64,000 nt of DNA. Origin: Lepidonotus clava. Its lineage: Eukaryota > Annelida > Polychaeta > Phyllodocida > Polynoidae. Every line of letters starts with the position of its first letter. The stretch's first letter is position 1. The notes under the pieces were generated by a model. The model had not been told where the DNA came from, did no database searches, and saw only the letters and a list, made by a program, of their open reading frames with translations. Location of the stretch: the NCBI GenBank assembly GCA_936440205.1, contig OW387145.1:24803075-24867074 (forward strand). Reading direction: 5' to 3'. Positions 15,101 to 27,100 of this stretch are shown in pieces. Made by a program: the position numbers and the translations under genes.

Positions 15101-18100
15101 AAGTTCACCTGGCTCTCGGCGCCCAGCGTGGCCAAGTCAAACAGTGGGGGACGGCTTAAGGCCATCTCTACTACAAACAGCCCACACAGGGTTTCCTTGT
15201 TTTAAGGTCTTCACACCAGTCACTGAGTTAACTTGAGAGTAGTTTTGATCTGCATGTCCTCCCTGTTATTCTTGGCCTATGATGAGTGTAAACTGGTGGA
15301 TAATTGTGGTCAGAGAACAAGATTTACTGGCAACATTTCCAGACGGGTTGTTGACTACTACAAAAGTTTCAATTAAAAACGCCCATTTTGAATAGATAAC
15401 TTCTCATAATATATTTGGAGAAGGCTATGATATCTTAGTGTAATTTTACTGAAGGGGTATTATGAGACAGCTCATTCATTTTGTTTAATTGTGTTGTTGA
15501 TAATAGACATAACAGTTTATTGATGAAAAGTAATCTTTGTCGTTCCTTTCTTTTTCCAATTTCAATTTCTAATGGGCATAGAAAAGCATAGAACTATTGT
15601 TCTTCACTCTGTAGTGTAGCTATACAGCATTTTTATACTTATGATTGACATAGCTTTCCTGTCGGTAATTCCATGAAAGCTATGTAACAGGTATGTTAAT
15701 TAATATACGACTTCCCAACTTGTATGGAAGATTATTTAATCTATGATTGGAGGGTAAGGAGGCCAACCGTTTTATCGCTGTCGTCTCCTGTAGGCACAAT
15801 GTTACCCGTTACACTATAATTGTTTGATTAACTTAAACAACTTCCGTGAAGATAGAATTGTCCTGGACTTAATAAAGTTAAGACTGCAATTAAATCTTGC
15901 GCTGCAGGCGCAGACCATTCGTAGCGGAAATAATGAGAAAGTCTCTGTGAAAACGAAACTCTGTCACATTATTAAAAATGCTTGTTCTCTTTCTTTTTTT
16001 CCCTTTCTTTCTTTTTTTTCTATATGAGGTTGCAGCTACCCCGACTTCGGTAGACATACATATCATATTAAATTTTACCTTTTTTTTTTTAAATGGGAAT
16101 GCTTGTTATCCCAAATGTATTAAAAAAACAACAAACAACTACTAACCAGTAAAGTCGCATATAATAGTATGTCCTGTCAATTATTCACTATTGCGAATTT
16201 TCCCATTCCTCAATTTTCGGATATCTTCTATCATAATTTAATTCTAAAAGGTCATATGGCTGCTTGTAAAGTTAAGTCTATGCACAGTAGGGTTAATATT
16301 GGGTGACTAAGTGCAAACTGAAAAAAAAGACCCTAAAAGAGAGACAGACTTGTTCACCGACAGCAGGGTAACATGGCCCTATAACCTCTGCGGTCCGTGT
16401 TAATGTCGGCCACATTGGACCACCACTCGTCTCACGGCTCTGTGGTTTCCATAGTGACATTTCACCGGACCTTATTCCACTGCCAAGGCCGACGGCCCCA
16501 CGCACCTACTGGCGTGTCTGATTTAATTCAGAAGCTGCACTCCCAATAAGGGGTAAAGTGCCGAGCGTTAGACCGCAGTGTGTTTAGTGGGAGTTATCTT
16601 AACGTGGCCATCTATGGTACAGGTGAGGCGCCGCAGCTGGGACTATGCCGTTTATAGTTCTGTACTTATAGTGCCAGAAGCATCTTGGTAAATTATGCAT
16701 TTTTACCTTACGACACTAAAGTGCCTTAGAAAAAAAGTTGTAAATTGGGTCGAGAGCAATGTGGGCCTTGGGCGTAGATTTGTTTAATAGTCTCATCCTA
16801 ATCTAAGAAGATTGCTTCCTGTTCACAGCTAGAACCATGCTAAAACTACAAGAAGTTGATGTTTTTGTACTTGATATTGCCCAAGGAACCTCGTTGGAGT
16901 GTGCGTTTCTCCAACCAAAAAGTGCCAGGAGTAAACGTTGTAAATTGGTTGGCAAACAATGTTTACGGCGTGCAATTACTTTTCTATTTCTTCGTCGTTA
17001 ACCTAGGACTGTTTCCTTTTTCCTTTTATTTCTCCGGTTTTTTTTTTGTTTTTTTTTTAAATAAAACTTCCTCCAATTTTTATCTAAGCCCAATTCCCAA
17101 TCCGTATGATACATCCTGTGCGTACACAGCAATACTTAATCAAAAGTATCTGATATATATTTTTCTATTTGATTCATCATTCGGGGGGAAGTGTACAGTT
17201 CACATCTTCACGAGTCAAGGCTCCTGCCGCCGCTACCTCTCTTTCAGTGTTGGATAAACCGGGAGGGAGGGACAGAGCCCTGCATGATGGAGGATGACAG
17301 TTCATAGAAACTGCTGAATCCTAAATTGACTATGGGAAAATGCGCAGTTCATAGAAAACACAGCTTACCGGGCAGTTGTGAAGAGGATGCCATTGACACC
17401 GCCAAAGGTGGAGAGGGCAACAAATACGGGCATGATCCACCACATCACACCGTACAGACGACGAGAGAAGGTCTGCAACACAAACACACTCAGAGTGTAC
17501 ACAATCACATGAATGGTGCACTCATATAAATCATACATGATCCGGGCAAGTGTTGTTATTGATGGTCAAATAACACGTAGACTAAATATGGATTGAATTA
17601 CTTCAACTATCAGAATAAATTACAATGGGGTTAAAATGTTACATTTTAAAATTTTCTCCTACAGTTCTAGGAAGAGGTTGGGGAAATAGTAGATATGCCT
17701 ATTTAGCGATCAAAATGAACAAATAAAATGTTTTTAATACTTGGGTTTATATGGAGATTCAGGTGTGTGAAATTTAATGAAAATGGCACAATATGTTTTA
17801 GTTATCCTATATTTTTCTGCGAATACTCAATAGTCGGATTTATTTTAAATCGCCGATTGCATTGGATTATCTGTATCTGCGATCCATTGAATTGAGAATC
17901 GAAGCCTCGTGGAAAAATTAGAAACGTTACTGGCATGACAGTTAAGCCTATATTCCACAAGGTGATTTTCAATGCCGAAAGTTTGGTTATTTCTAAATTT
18001 TCATTAGGAATATTACAGGAACCAATACAAATTACACATCATTTGAAAACGAATTAAAAAAACTTTTATAATGATATGTAACATTTCTATAATAAGCCGT

Positions 18101-21100
18101 TTTTCACACTCCCGATATCCGAATTGGCGAGTAAAATCGTAGAGTGGAATCCAGCCTTTAGGTTACTGACCACAGCTACGGCGGAGGCGGTGATGATCTC
18201 GGGGGGTGTCACGGTAGTAAAGTAGGCGATGTTGGAGAGGACGTAGACGACGGTAACCAGGGTACACGAGATGAAGATGGCGCGGGGAAGGTTTCTGTAG
18301 CACAACCAAACACAAAGAGTCAGATTCTATCACAAAGGTGGAATCAAATTATAGCGGTTTCTCCTTTTCATATACAATAATATGTAATTTCTGAAGTCGC
18401 ATTTACGTGATACATATGCACAGAATGAATCTGTTTGGCGGTGTTACGTAGACAGTTTATCAAATCGATCATCTGAGGGATATCCCTTGGCTGGAGGTGA
18501 AAAACGAAAATTCACTTGAATGAATTGGGTAATTACTTGCAAAAACTTTACTTATTAACTTATTCATTTAAGTGTTCTCAAGTGTTAACAACACCAAAAC
18601 GGCAACCTTAAAAAAAGATAAAAATGAAAGTACACACGGTTCAAAAAGTGTAAAGTCGATCAAGTATAACATTATTAATGAAGTTAGAACGGTACAAATA
18701 ATTTGATTTCACGCCTTACCTATTTCTATAGCAAGAGGAAGAGAAAATAACTAAACTGTGGCGCACTTTAAAAGTCTACCTACATTATTGAAGAAGTATT
18801 CCAGACATTAATCACAAAAGTTCAGTTATCCAGTTGCAGTACAAAACAGTTTTATTAAGTAATGACTGCTTTGCTAAAGCATACTATTGAAATAAAAGGT
18901 AATACAGTGTTTTAAGGATAGACAACACCTCTCAGCGGCCAATGCACAGCACTCCCTTTGATTTTATATTAATTCTATATTGTTCATGGTATTATCATAT
19001 ACCATATATATCTTAAAAGCCAATGCAGAATCCTATCAAATAATATAAATCATATTCGAATGTGAATAATTGCAACTTTGTAGGTAGACCAGGAATTGAA
19101 AAAATGCATTTTTCACTTTTATTTTTTGAACAAGAATATCTAAATATCTACTGTATATAAACGTATGAAATTTCTTGGACATGTAGATAACATTTATGTG
19201 GAGGGAAGCTTGTCTCAGAATTTTGATTTAGGTCTTATTTTTTGTTTTATGAAATATAGAAAATAATGCCGAAAAAAATAATCAAAATCTTCCCGTTTTT
19301 TGTCATAAAATAAAAACTAGGCCCTAAATAAAAAATCTGAGACACGCTTCCCTCCAAGGCATCATTATGGACATGTCTAAGAAATATCCATGTTCAAAAA
19401 ATAAAAGTGAAAAAAATAGTTTTTCACATATAATTCCTTGAATCTTAACGTGTTGACAACAAAATATAGAGAAAAATGTGCCCTTTCATTTGGTATTTAT
19501 TATGTTGTTATAGCTTTCCTGGTTACTGCACAATTGTTATTACTGCAAATGAAGCCACTCTGAGGTGTTGTCTATCCTTAAATGTACTCATACACAGGGT
19601 GCCAACGCATTTTGAAAAAAATATTTAAGCCCTTTTTTTTATTTTTAGACCTTTTTTTCCCTCCTTTCCCCCCCTCTGGGCATCATCTGCGTGATGTCAC
19701 TGGTCACTAACTATCAACATAGCATGTGATGAATCACATGTTCGAACTGTTACCATGTTGTCACTATGGGAACGACTGGATCATTACACAAGGACACAGG
19801 GTGAGGTATGAAAGAAAACTATCGGTTACAAAACCGAAAAAACCCGGGTTATTCGTCTTCTTTTTCTATATATGAAAGGAATGCTTGATGACATATGGGG
19901 ATAGGAAATTACGAATTATCGAGCGAATTATTGATCGAATGAAACAAAAAGATGCACACGCGAGTCCGCCGCCATCTTCCTCCATTATCGTTCACCTACA
20001 CGCAGAGTTAACTAACCTTCTCTTCGATGCCGATCGTAAATATCGACGTAATCCTTCACTTTATATCGACCCTGACCGCCTCTGAAGACCAATAATCCAT
20101 GAGATATACTCCATTTTGCTGGACGATGCCGATTTAAGGCGTAAAAGGCGGTTACCCGCGGAGAGAAGATACACGTGTCCTCACCGGGTCGCGCCATGTT
20201 GGCGTCTGATGCAAGGCGCTGTGGTTTGACAGTGTGAATGCGCGCGATGCGCTTCGTCCCGGAAGGGAATACGCATGAAACATAATCCGGACAAAAACGC
20301 GATTTTCTGGGTTTATATCGATATAAAGCCTCAGATCACATCGGCATCATCAATAAAAGATCGACATAGACCTATATGGTGCGTTAAGTCGACCGAAACG
20401 CACGGGAAATATGCGAAATAGGCGAGCATTCCCGGCTGACTTTCTGATCAGAGACCGGGGCCCGCCTTGCTCGGCATCATCACGCTCATTAACATAATTT
20501 ATTCCACACTACACTGCAATCCGGGACGCTAGGCTTTTCTATGCTGATGCGTCGATCGATGTCATACAGTTTGACCGCTTCACTCTCCGACCCGATCTCG
20601 GCTAATGCTTTTTCAATGGTCAATTTCTGGTATAGACTTTCCATAGGCACAGCATTGAAACCGGAAGCAGGTCGAAATTTGCGATCTTGTAGCCGCTGGT
20701 GGCGGTATGATTCAATGGCGTTTCCCGCCTAATTTACCAAGTCATATACCCGGGCGAGATTCAATTTGATCGATCATATTTCGAAGATGACTGGATGATA
20801 CAGCGAGCCCGGGTAAAAAGGCAGTGACAGTCCCCCAACTGTCAGTTCAAATGAGGTTGCTGTTGTGAGGACATCTAGCCTCGTCCTACATCCTATTTCA
20901 GACTTAAGTTAAAATTTAAGACCAATTTGCCACAGATTAAGACGAATTTGATTGTATGAGGTTCAATCTAACAATGCTCGGAAAAATGCAACAATTTGCT
21001 CATCCTATCATTCAATTTTCATTTCCTAACCAGATCCAATTTAAGACCTTTTTAAGACCCCCTGCAAGAAAAATGTGAAATATAAAACCTTTTTAAGGGC

Positions 21101-24100
21101 TTAAGATTGAGAAAATCAATTTAACACATTTTAAGACTTGCGTGGGACTCTGCATACAGTTGGATTCGATTAGCCTGACTTACCTGTAAGGGTCTTTCAA
21201 TTCTTCGACCACAAAGTTCAAGTAATTCCTTAAAGGAGAAACAAACAAACATTTAACACCGATATTATCACGTTGACATAAAAATAGTCAAGACCAACAT
21301 TTTTAGTTGTTTTGCATTCAAATTCTACTTATCACCTTGTGAAACAGAAGATACGAGTAAGGAGATTATTTAAACCTTTTCGAGGCATCTGCCTTAATAC
21401 ATGATATTGTTTATGAAATATCACGGAATACATACTAATGAGAAAAAACAAACTTTTGATGGTTCACAACTGATCTTTTTAAAATTAATTTCCTGATAAG
21501 TTTTCCTTTTCCAAATAATTTACTCAAGGTATCATAAAACAGTGATTTATAGAATGCGCAAAAGTACATTAAAATTACATCAAATGTTACGAATCCACAC
21601 TGAAAGGTTTAGCACTTTTTAGAATATTAAAAGGTATTTCGTTTAGCAATTGATCTCATCATTCCAATGAGATAACATGAAAAACAATTTGTGTTTCTTA
21701 AGCAGGTTAAAACCACATCTCTAAGCTCTCTGTTCTATTTTTTAACCACATCACATTATTCTACTCTTTTTGGAACATAGAGAAAAAGAATACACGTACC
21801 ATCCGTTATATGCAAATAATCCTTGATAGAAGGCCAACGATAATGATCCCACATTCCATATAGTGTTTTTAAAGGGGTCGTGGAAGTGTTCATGTTCTCC
21901 TGAAAGCAGATAAAACAAAGAGATCATAAATAACATTATTCTTCCAACATGTATCGCATGGACGGTTATATACATATTCATTTATCCCTTTGTCTGAAAT
22001 ACTCAATAGAGGCATACAGGTCCTTTCTGTTCTTTCCCTTGATAAATTGGGATGACCTAAACCTCCTGGTGCCATATCTTCGTAACTAATTTGGTTGATC
22101 AGGGAAAACTTGATCAGGGTCCCATGATCAGTGGTTTTGCCTTTTACCAAAATTTATTGCGTTATTGCAAAATAGTGTCAAAGAGGATTTGTTTTTTGTA
22201 AAATTTATTCATGATTGACAGAATTTCTGATCATGGGACCCTGATCAAATTTTCCCTGATCAGCCAAATTAGTTACGAAGATATGGGCCCTGGTTAGGCT
22301 CCAAGCCATAGGCAAGGATATCGACAACTGTTTTGGAGAAATTATCTCGAGGATCTCGACAAGAACGCACATTTAAAAACAAACGCGCTTATGATATAAA
22401 CAATTATTCTCTAAAACAACGAATTAAAGAACCACCTGATGATAAGTTACTAAACCAAACTATTGCATAATCAAAACTATTCTTCTGATCTCACATTTAC
22501 AGAAAACAAAGCTGCAATGTACGACATTATGGAAGTTGCTCCAGGGACCGTGGAGTCACTCTACTGTTGTTCTTTAGCCCGAGAGACATGGTCCTGTTTT
22601 GAGACAAGCGTTGGCAACAACCAGTGGGGGAATCCTAACCCTCCAAAACACCAGATGGAGAGCTGTCAACTCAAACACCGTCATTTGTCTGGTATCAGAC
22701 AAGTGGGAAGACGGATGTTGTAACCTTGTCTGCAGGCCAATAAACACCAAAAACTTGCAAAGGTCTCTTTGACACTGAGGCTTCATCGTTCCATCACTAA
22801 GTATGAACTGAATTGCATTAATCAAGGCTAATCAATTTCGCGGCCAATTCATTTTTCTTGACCGGATGATGGGAGATCCATCACAACGTTCAATTTGCAG
22901 ACACGTTTTATTTGTACAATTTTAAGTAGGTCAACTACACAATATGACTGACACCGATGAGAAATTGGTGTCTATTGTAAAGGATTTACATTCAGCTTGT
23001 TTATACGATACAGTAGAAGTACCCAGACACAGGATATGTTTTTAGGTTGACTTTGTTTGGATAGATTGTTTACGTTGTACACTTATAATATGTATGTACA
23101 CAACGTCTTATCTTTCCCTTTCTTTGAAGTATCCTACTTTAATCGGGAGCTTCAAGCATTCCCGTGTCACACAGGTATGTCCTTCCAAATTACTTCCCCA
23201 TTTTTTACCTTCTTCACTGCGCCACAGGTGACGCAAAGCGTTAGTTCTATATGATAAAAGTTATACTGTCTTCATCTACAACTGGGTAATACAGCTATTC
23301 ATCGTCGAATAAAATGAGTTTTCTCTTAAAGCTCGTCACAAAAATAGCAACCGAAGTAAAAACAACAAATTGAAGATGGGTCCAAATAATGTAACCTCAA
23401 GTATGTATATATCATAATGAATAAAATAAGTACGGAATTTAATGTTGAATTGTTGAATAATTGGGGCCAAATAAAGTAATATCATGAACTCTTATGAATA
23501 CCACCATGAAAGACAAAAGCCTCACTACAACAGGCAACACGGTCAGAGTTGAGATTTAGTCATTTTGGTTAGAAGTATGAGCAGTTACTTTATAAGAAAC
23601 AAAAAGAGAGTGGGCAAAATTTAGAAAATGTCTTTCTATGTTCTTTATACATCATAGTACCCTGCATCTTTAGAAACAATTGGCAATTTGATACTTGCAG
23701 GGGTCATAACGGCCTTCGGCAAAAATATAGGAATTTTTTAGCAAAATTATAGGAAAATATAGGAGTTTTTAGGGCAAAAATATAGGAAAATATAGGAATT
23801 TTCGACAGATCTTTTTCAAAGATATTCTTTGATTATATTAGAAACAGCCATTTCATAGGCATTAGGTCAGTTTACAAACTAATTTCAAAATAACTGTGGG
23901 GTCTGGGGGTAAACCCCAGGAAAATTTTGAAAAAATTACCCCTCAAATATGAAATCTGGGACCCTCTGAATGAACTCAGATATCTACATTCTGATTAAGG
24001 ATAACACCCATTTTATGGAATCTTGGGCACTGTTCGTCAAGTAGGATACTGATTCCTTGAAGTTGAGATTTATATCTATTCTTGTTCTATATCTGTTCAC

Positions 24101-27100
24101 TGGGGGGTCTGGGGGGCAACCCCCATGAAAAATTAACCCCTCAAATATGAAATCTGGGAACCTCTGAGTGAATTCAGATATCTATGATCTCAGAGAAATA
24201 AGACCCATTTTATGGAATCTTGGACACTCTTAACCAGCTATGATATTGATTCCTTGATGTTGATATTTATATCTACCTTTTGGAGATTATCTATTCACTT
24301 GGGGGTATGGGGGGCCACCCCCAGGAAAATTTTGAAAAATTAACACCTCCAATTTGAAATCTGAGACCCTCTGAGTGAACTCAGATATCAACAGTCTTAT
24401 TAAGAATAACACCCATTTATGGAATCTTGGGCACTCTTAACCAACTATGATATTGCTACCTTGAAGTTGAGATTTTTATCCACTCTTGAGAATATCTGTT
24501 CACTGAGGGGTCTGAGGGGCCACCCCCAGGAAAATTTTGAAAAATTAACACCTCAAATGTGAAATCTGGGACCCTGTGAGTGAATTCAGATATCTATAAT
24601 CTGAGAAGAATAACACCCATTTTATGGAATCTTGGACACTCTTAACCAACTATGATATTGATTCCTTAATGTTGAGATTTATTTCTACCTTTTGAGAATA
24701 TCTATTTACTGGGGGGTCTGGGGGGCCACCCTAAGGAAAAGTTTGAAAAATTAACCCCTCAAATATGAAATATGGGAACCTCTGAGTGAATTCAGGTATC
24801 TATAATCTCAGAAAAATAACCCCCATTTTATTGAATCTTAAGCCCCATACCCACTAAGCGACTCTAGCAGCGACGGGCAACTGGGAGAATCGTCGTTGCG
24901 GTCGCCGGGCGACTCCCCGTCGGTATGGTGCAAATTCTGGGCGACGGGATCGGAGGGTAAATTGCTGGGTAAATCGCTAAGTGGGTATGGCCCTTAAGGC
25001 ACTCTTAACCAACTATGATATTGATTCCTTAATGTTGAGATTTATTCTACCTTTTGAGAATATTTATTCACTAAGGGGTCTGGGGCTGCCACCCCCAGAA
25101 CACCGCCAGAAAATTGTTGAAAAATTAACCCCTCAAATATGAAATCTGGGACATCCTCACCAGTCGGCCCTCACCCTCCCTTCCTGCCCTGAGGGTCCCT
25201 TGACCCTGTCCTGACAACCCTTACCCTCCCCTCAAGCTCATGCCCTTACGATCCCCTGACCCTGACCTGATAGCCCTTACTCTCCCCTTATGCCCTGACG
25301 ATCCCCTGAGCCTGACCTGACATCCCTTACTTTCCCCTCATGCCCTGAGGATCCCCTAAGCCTGACCTGACAGCCCTTAGTCTCTCCTTATGCCCTGAGG
25401 ATCCTCTGACCCTGACCTTTGAGCCCTTATGCCTGTATTCCACTAGAAAAAAAACCCACAAAAATTGGAGGGGTTAGGGCCAAACACTGTGAGTGTATCA
25501 ATTTAATTTTTACATCTCATGATGTGTCATGTGCCAAACATTGTTACTGACCGCCAAAGGGCCAGAATGGGAAGCAGAGGGCTGGGAGGGGAGGCACAAG
25601 GCAGGGATGGAGGAAGGGATGGGAGTTCTCCCTCTTTTATCCCCTCTTTCTTTCTTTCTCATGAGATTTTTGTGATATCATTCTGACTGACTTCCCAAAA
25701 TATTGCAATTATATGCGGAACATCGGACTTTTCTGAGAAAAATATAGGAAATATAGGAATTTTTTGCAAAATATAGGAAAATATAGGAGTGCCAAAAAAA
25801 TATAGGAAAATATAGGAAATATAGGAAAATATAGGAACGTTATGACCCCTGTACTTGGACACTGAGAAAGAATTTAATGACAAACAGAAACGGCTGGCAA
25901 CCGTCAAGGAAAGGGCAAGGAATGCTTATTAGGTAAATGCCTAACTCTAACCGAATATGCATTACTGAAATACAGTAGTCAGGTAGTGGAGCTGTTTAAC
26001 ACTGCATCCTCAACTTCTAACTTATTCAAATATTTCGGAGATACTGAATCTATTCTGAATATACACTGATTAATCATTTGATACTAACTGAATACTTTTC
26101 TGTCACTGAATGGGTTCCTGTGTGCGGCCGCTAATTGAAAGCAGTAGTGCAAAACTATGTACTACCACAGTTCACTATTTGTATGCTCTTTATATACTGT
26201 TATATACTCAATGGCTCGAGAAAAACTCCTGGAGCTCGTCTGTCAATAACATTCAAACATTACATTTCATATGACAGACAATTGAGCCGAAATAGTGTAA
26301 TCTCCATTTCCATAGACCCTCATTACTTTAAATAATAAGGGTATTTATTTCCAAATGCTAGATATAACTGGGTCCAAATAGTTCACGCATTCTGAATAAA
26401 ATGGGTATGCTATTCAAAGGATTCTTACATCTCCTAATGGGCAATAACACTGTGTCATTCAGTACCAACAATGAGTCAGTCTGCCAGTATTTGTTTATGT
26501 CGGTGAGCAGTTCGGAAAAGTCACGGCGACACTGATACACTTGGGGATCCGGGTAAACATTATACAGCAGGGAACACCCTGCGCATAACATAGTAATTAA
26601 CTCATGACCCTTCCCAAGACACCTGTTGTGTCTTCTGCGTATGTTGGTCAGAGAATTACCAGTCATGTGGGCATGGTGTACTAAGGTGACAATCGATAAA
26701 GCAGTGGTGGATTTAGAGGGGGCGGGGGCGCGCCCCCTCCTTTTTTCTTTTTTTTTTGCCAAATTTAAACCTTTTTAATGTTAAATTCTGGGATTTTTTC
26801 TACATCGTGGATTACTTAATTAATCTGAGTTAACCAAGTTTTCTTTTCAATAATGATGATATACCAACTAGCATATTAAATCAACTCTCAAATCTGAGAA
26901 GGTATATACCTGTGTGGATTGTGAGTTTTAGATGTCAAGACGGGGCATAGACTGAGCTGAGTGCTGGCACGGCGGTATAGTTCTACATAAGACTGTGGTG
27001 CTGACGCCCGGCCCGGGAGGCCTCCAGCACCGACCTTGGCCGGCCGACGTTAGACCTGCAGCCAGACACCTGGGGACCAGGAGGTGGGCGGTGTTAGTTA

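Larger units (their letters stand above)
5861..17368 (-). other. Intron 6, with transposons and GC islands
   Basis: An 11.5-kb intron. It holds two inverted-repeat elements (6032-6339 and 7291-8138) and a series of GC-rich islands (about 8760-9090, 9230-9360, 10560-10780, 11220-11430, 11940-12080, 12480-12720, 13060-13300, 15000-15170, 16350-16650) separated by AT-rich DNA. A C-run lies at about 13728-13741. No coding exon fits the transporter or another gene. Confidence 0.8.
19595..21152. mobile_element. CAGGG-ended DNA transposon, 1.56 kb, with gene-like interior
   Basis: Terminal inverted repeats (CAGGGTGCCAACGC against a diverged CAGAGTCCCACGC) are bounded by a perfect 6-bp duplication CATACA (19589-19594 and 21153-21158). 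The right 250 bases, rich in AAGACC words, match the short copy at 30097. The middle (about 19880-20820) is CpG-rich and gene-like. I recognise no transposase in it. Confidence 0.85.
18295..21183 (-). other. Intron 4, largely two adjacent transposons
   Basis: Of 2889 bases, about 2.2 kb is accounted for by a TTAA-flanked foldback (18916-19577) and a CAGGG-ended element (19595-21152), only 17 bases apart. The second ends 31 bases from the acceptor-side end of exon 4. Confidence 0.85.
23698..25851. mobile_element. CAGGGG-ended DNA transposon, 2.15 kb, with internal tandem arrays
   Basis: The 14-bp terminal inverted repeat CAGGGGTCATAACG is bounded by a perfect 6-bp duplication TACTTG (23692-23697 and 25852-25857). 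Both subterminal regions hold many copies of TATAGGAAAA in the same orientation. The interior carries a 206-bp array and a 50-bp array and is interrupted by a nested TTAA element. No transposase frame is seen. Confidence 0.88.

Noticed and set aside
16856-17257. 133-codon plus-strand frame
   Set aside because: Phe-rich from T-runs, a low-complexity product.
26358-26762. 134-codon minus-strand frame
   Set aside because: Begins in a purine run next to a possible hAT end, and the remainder has no family features.
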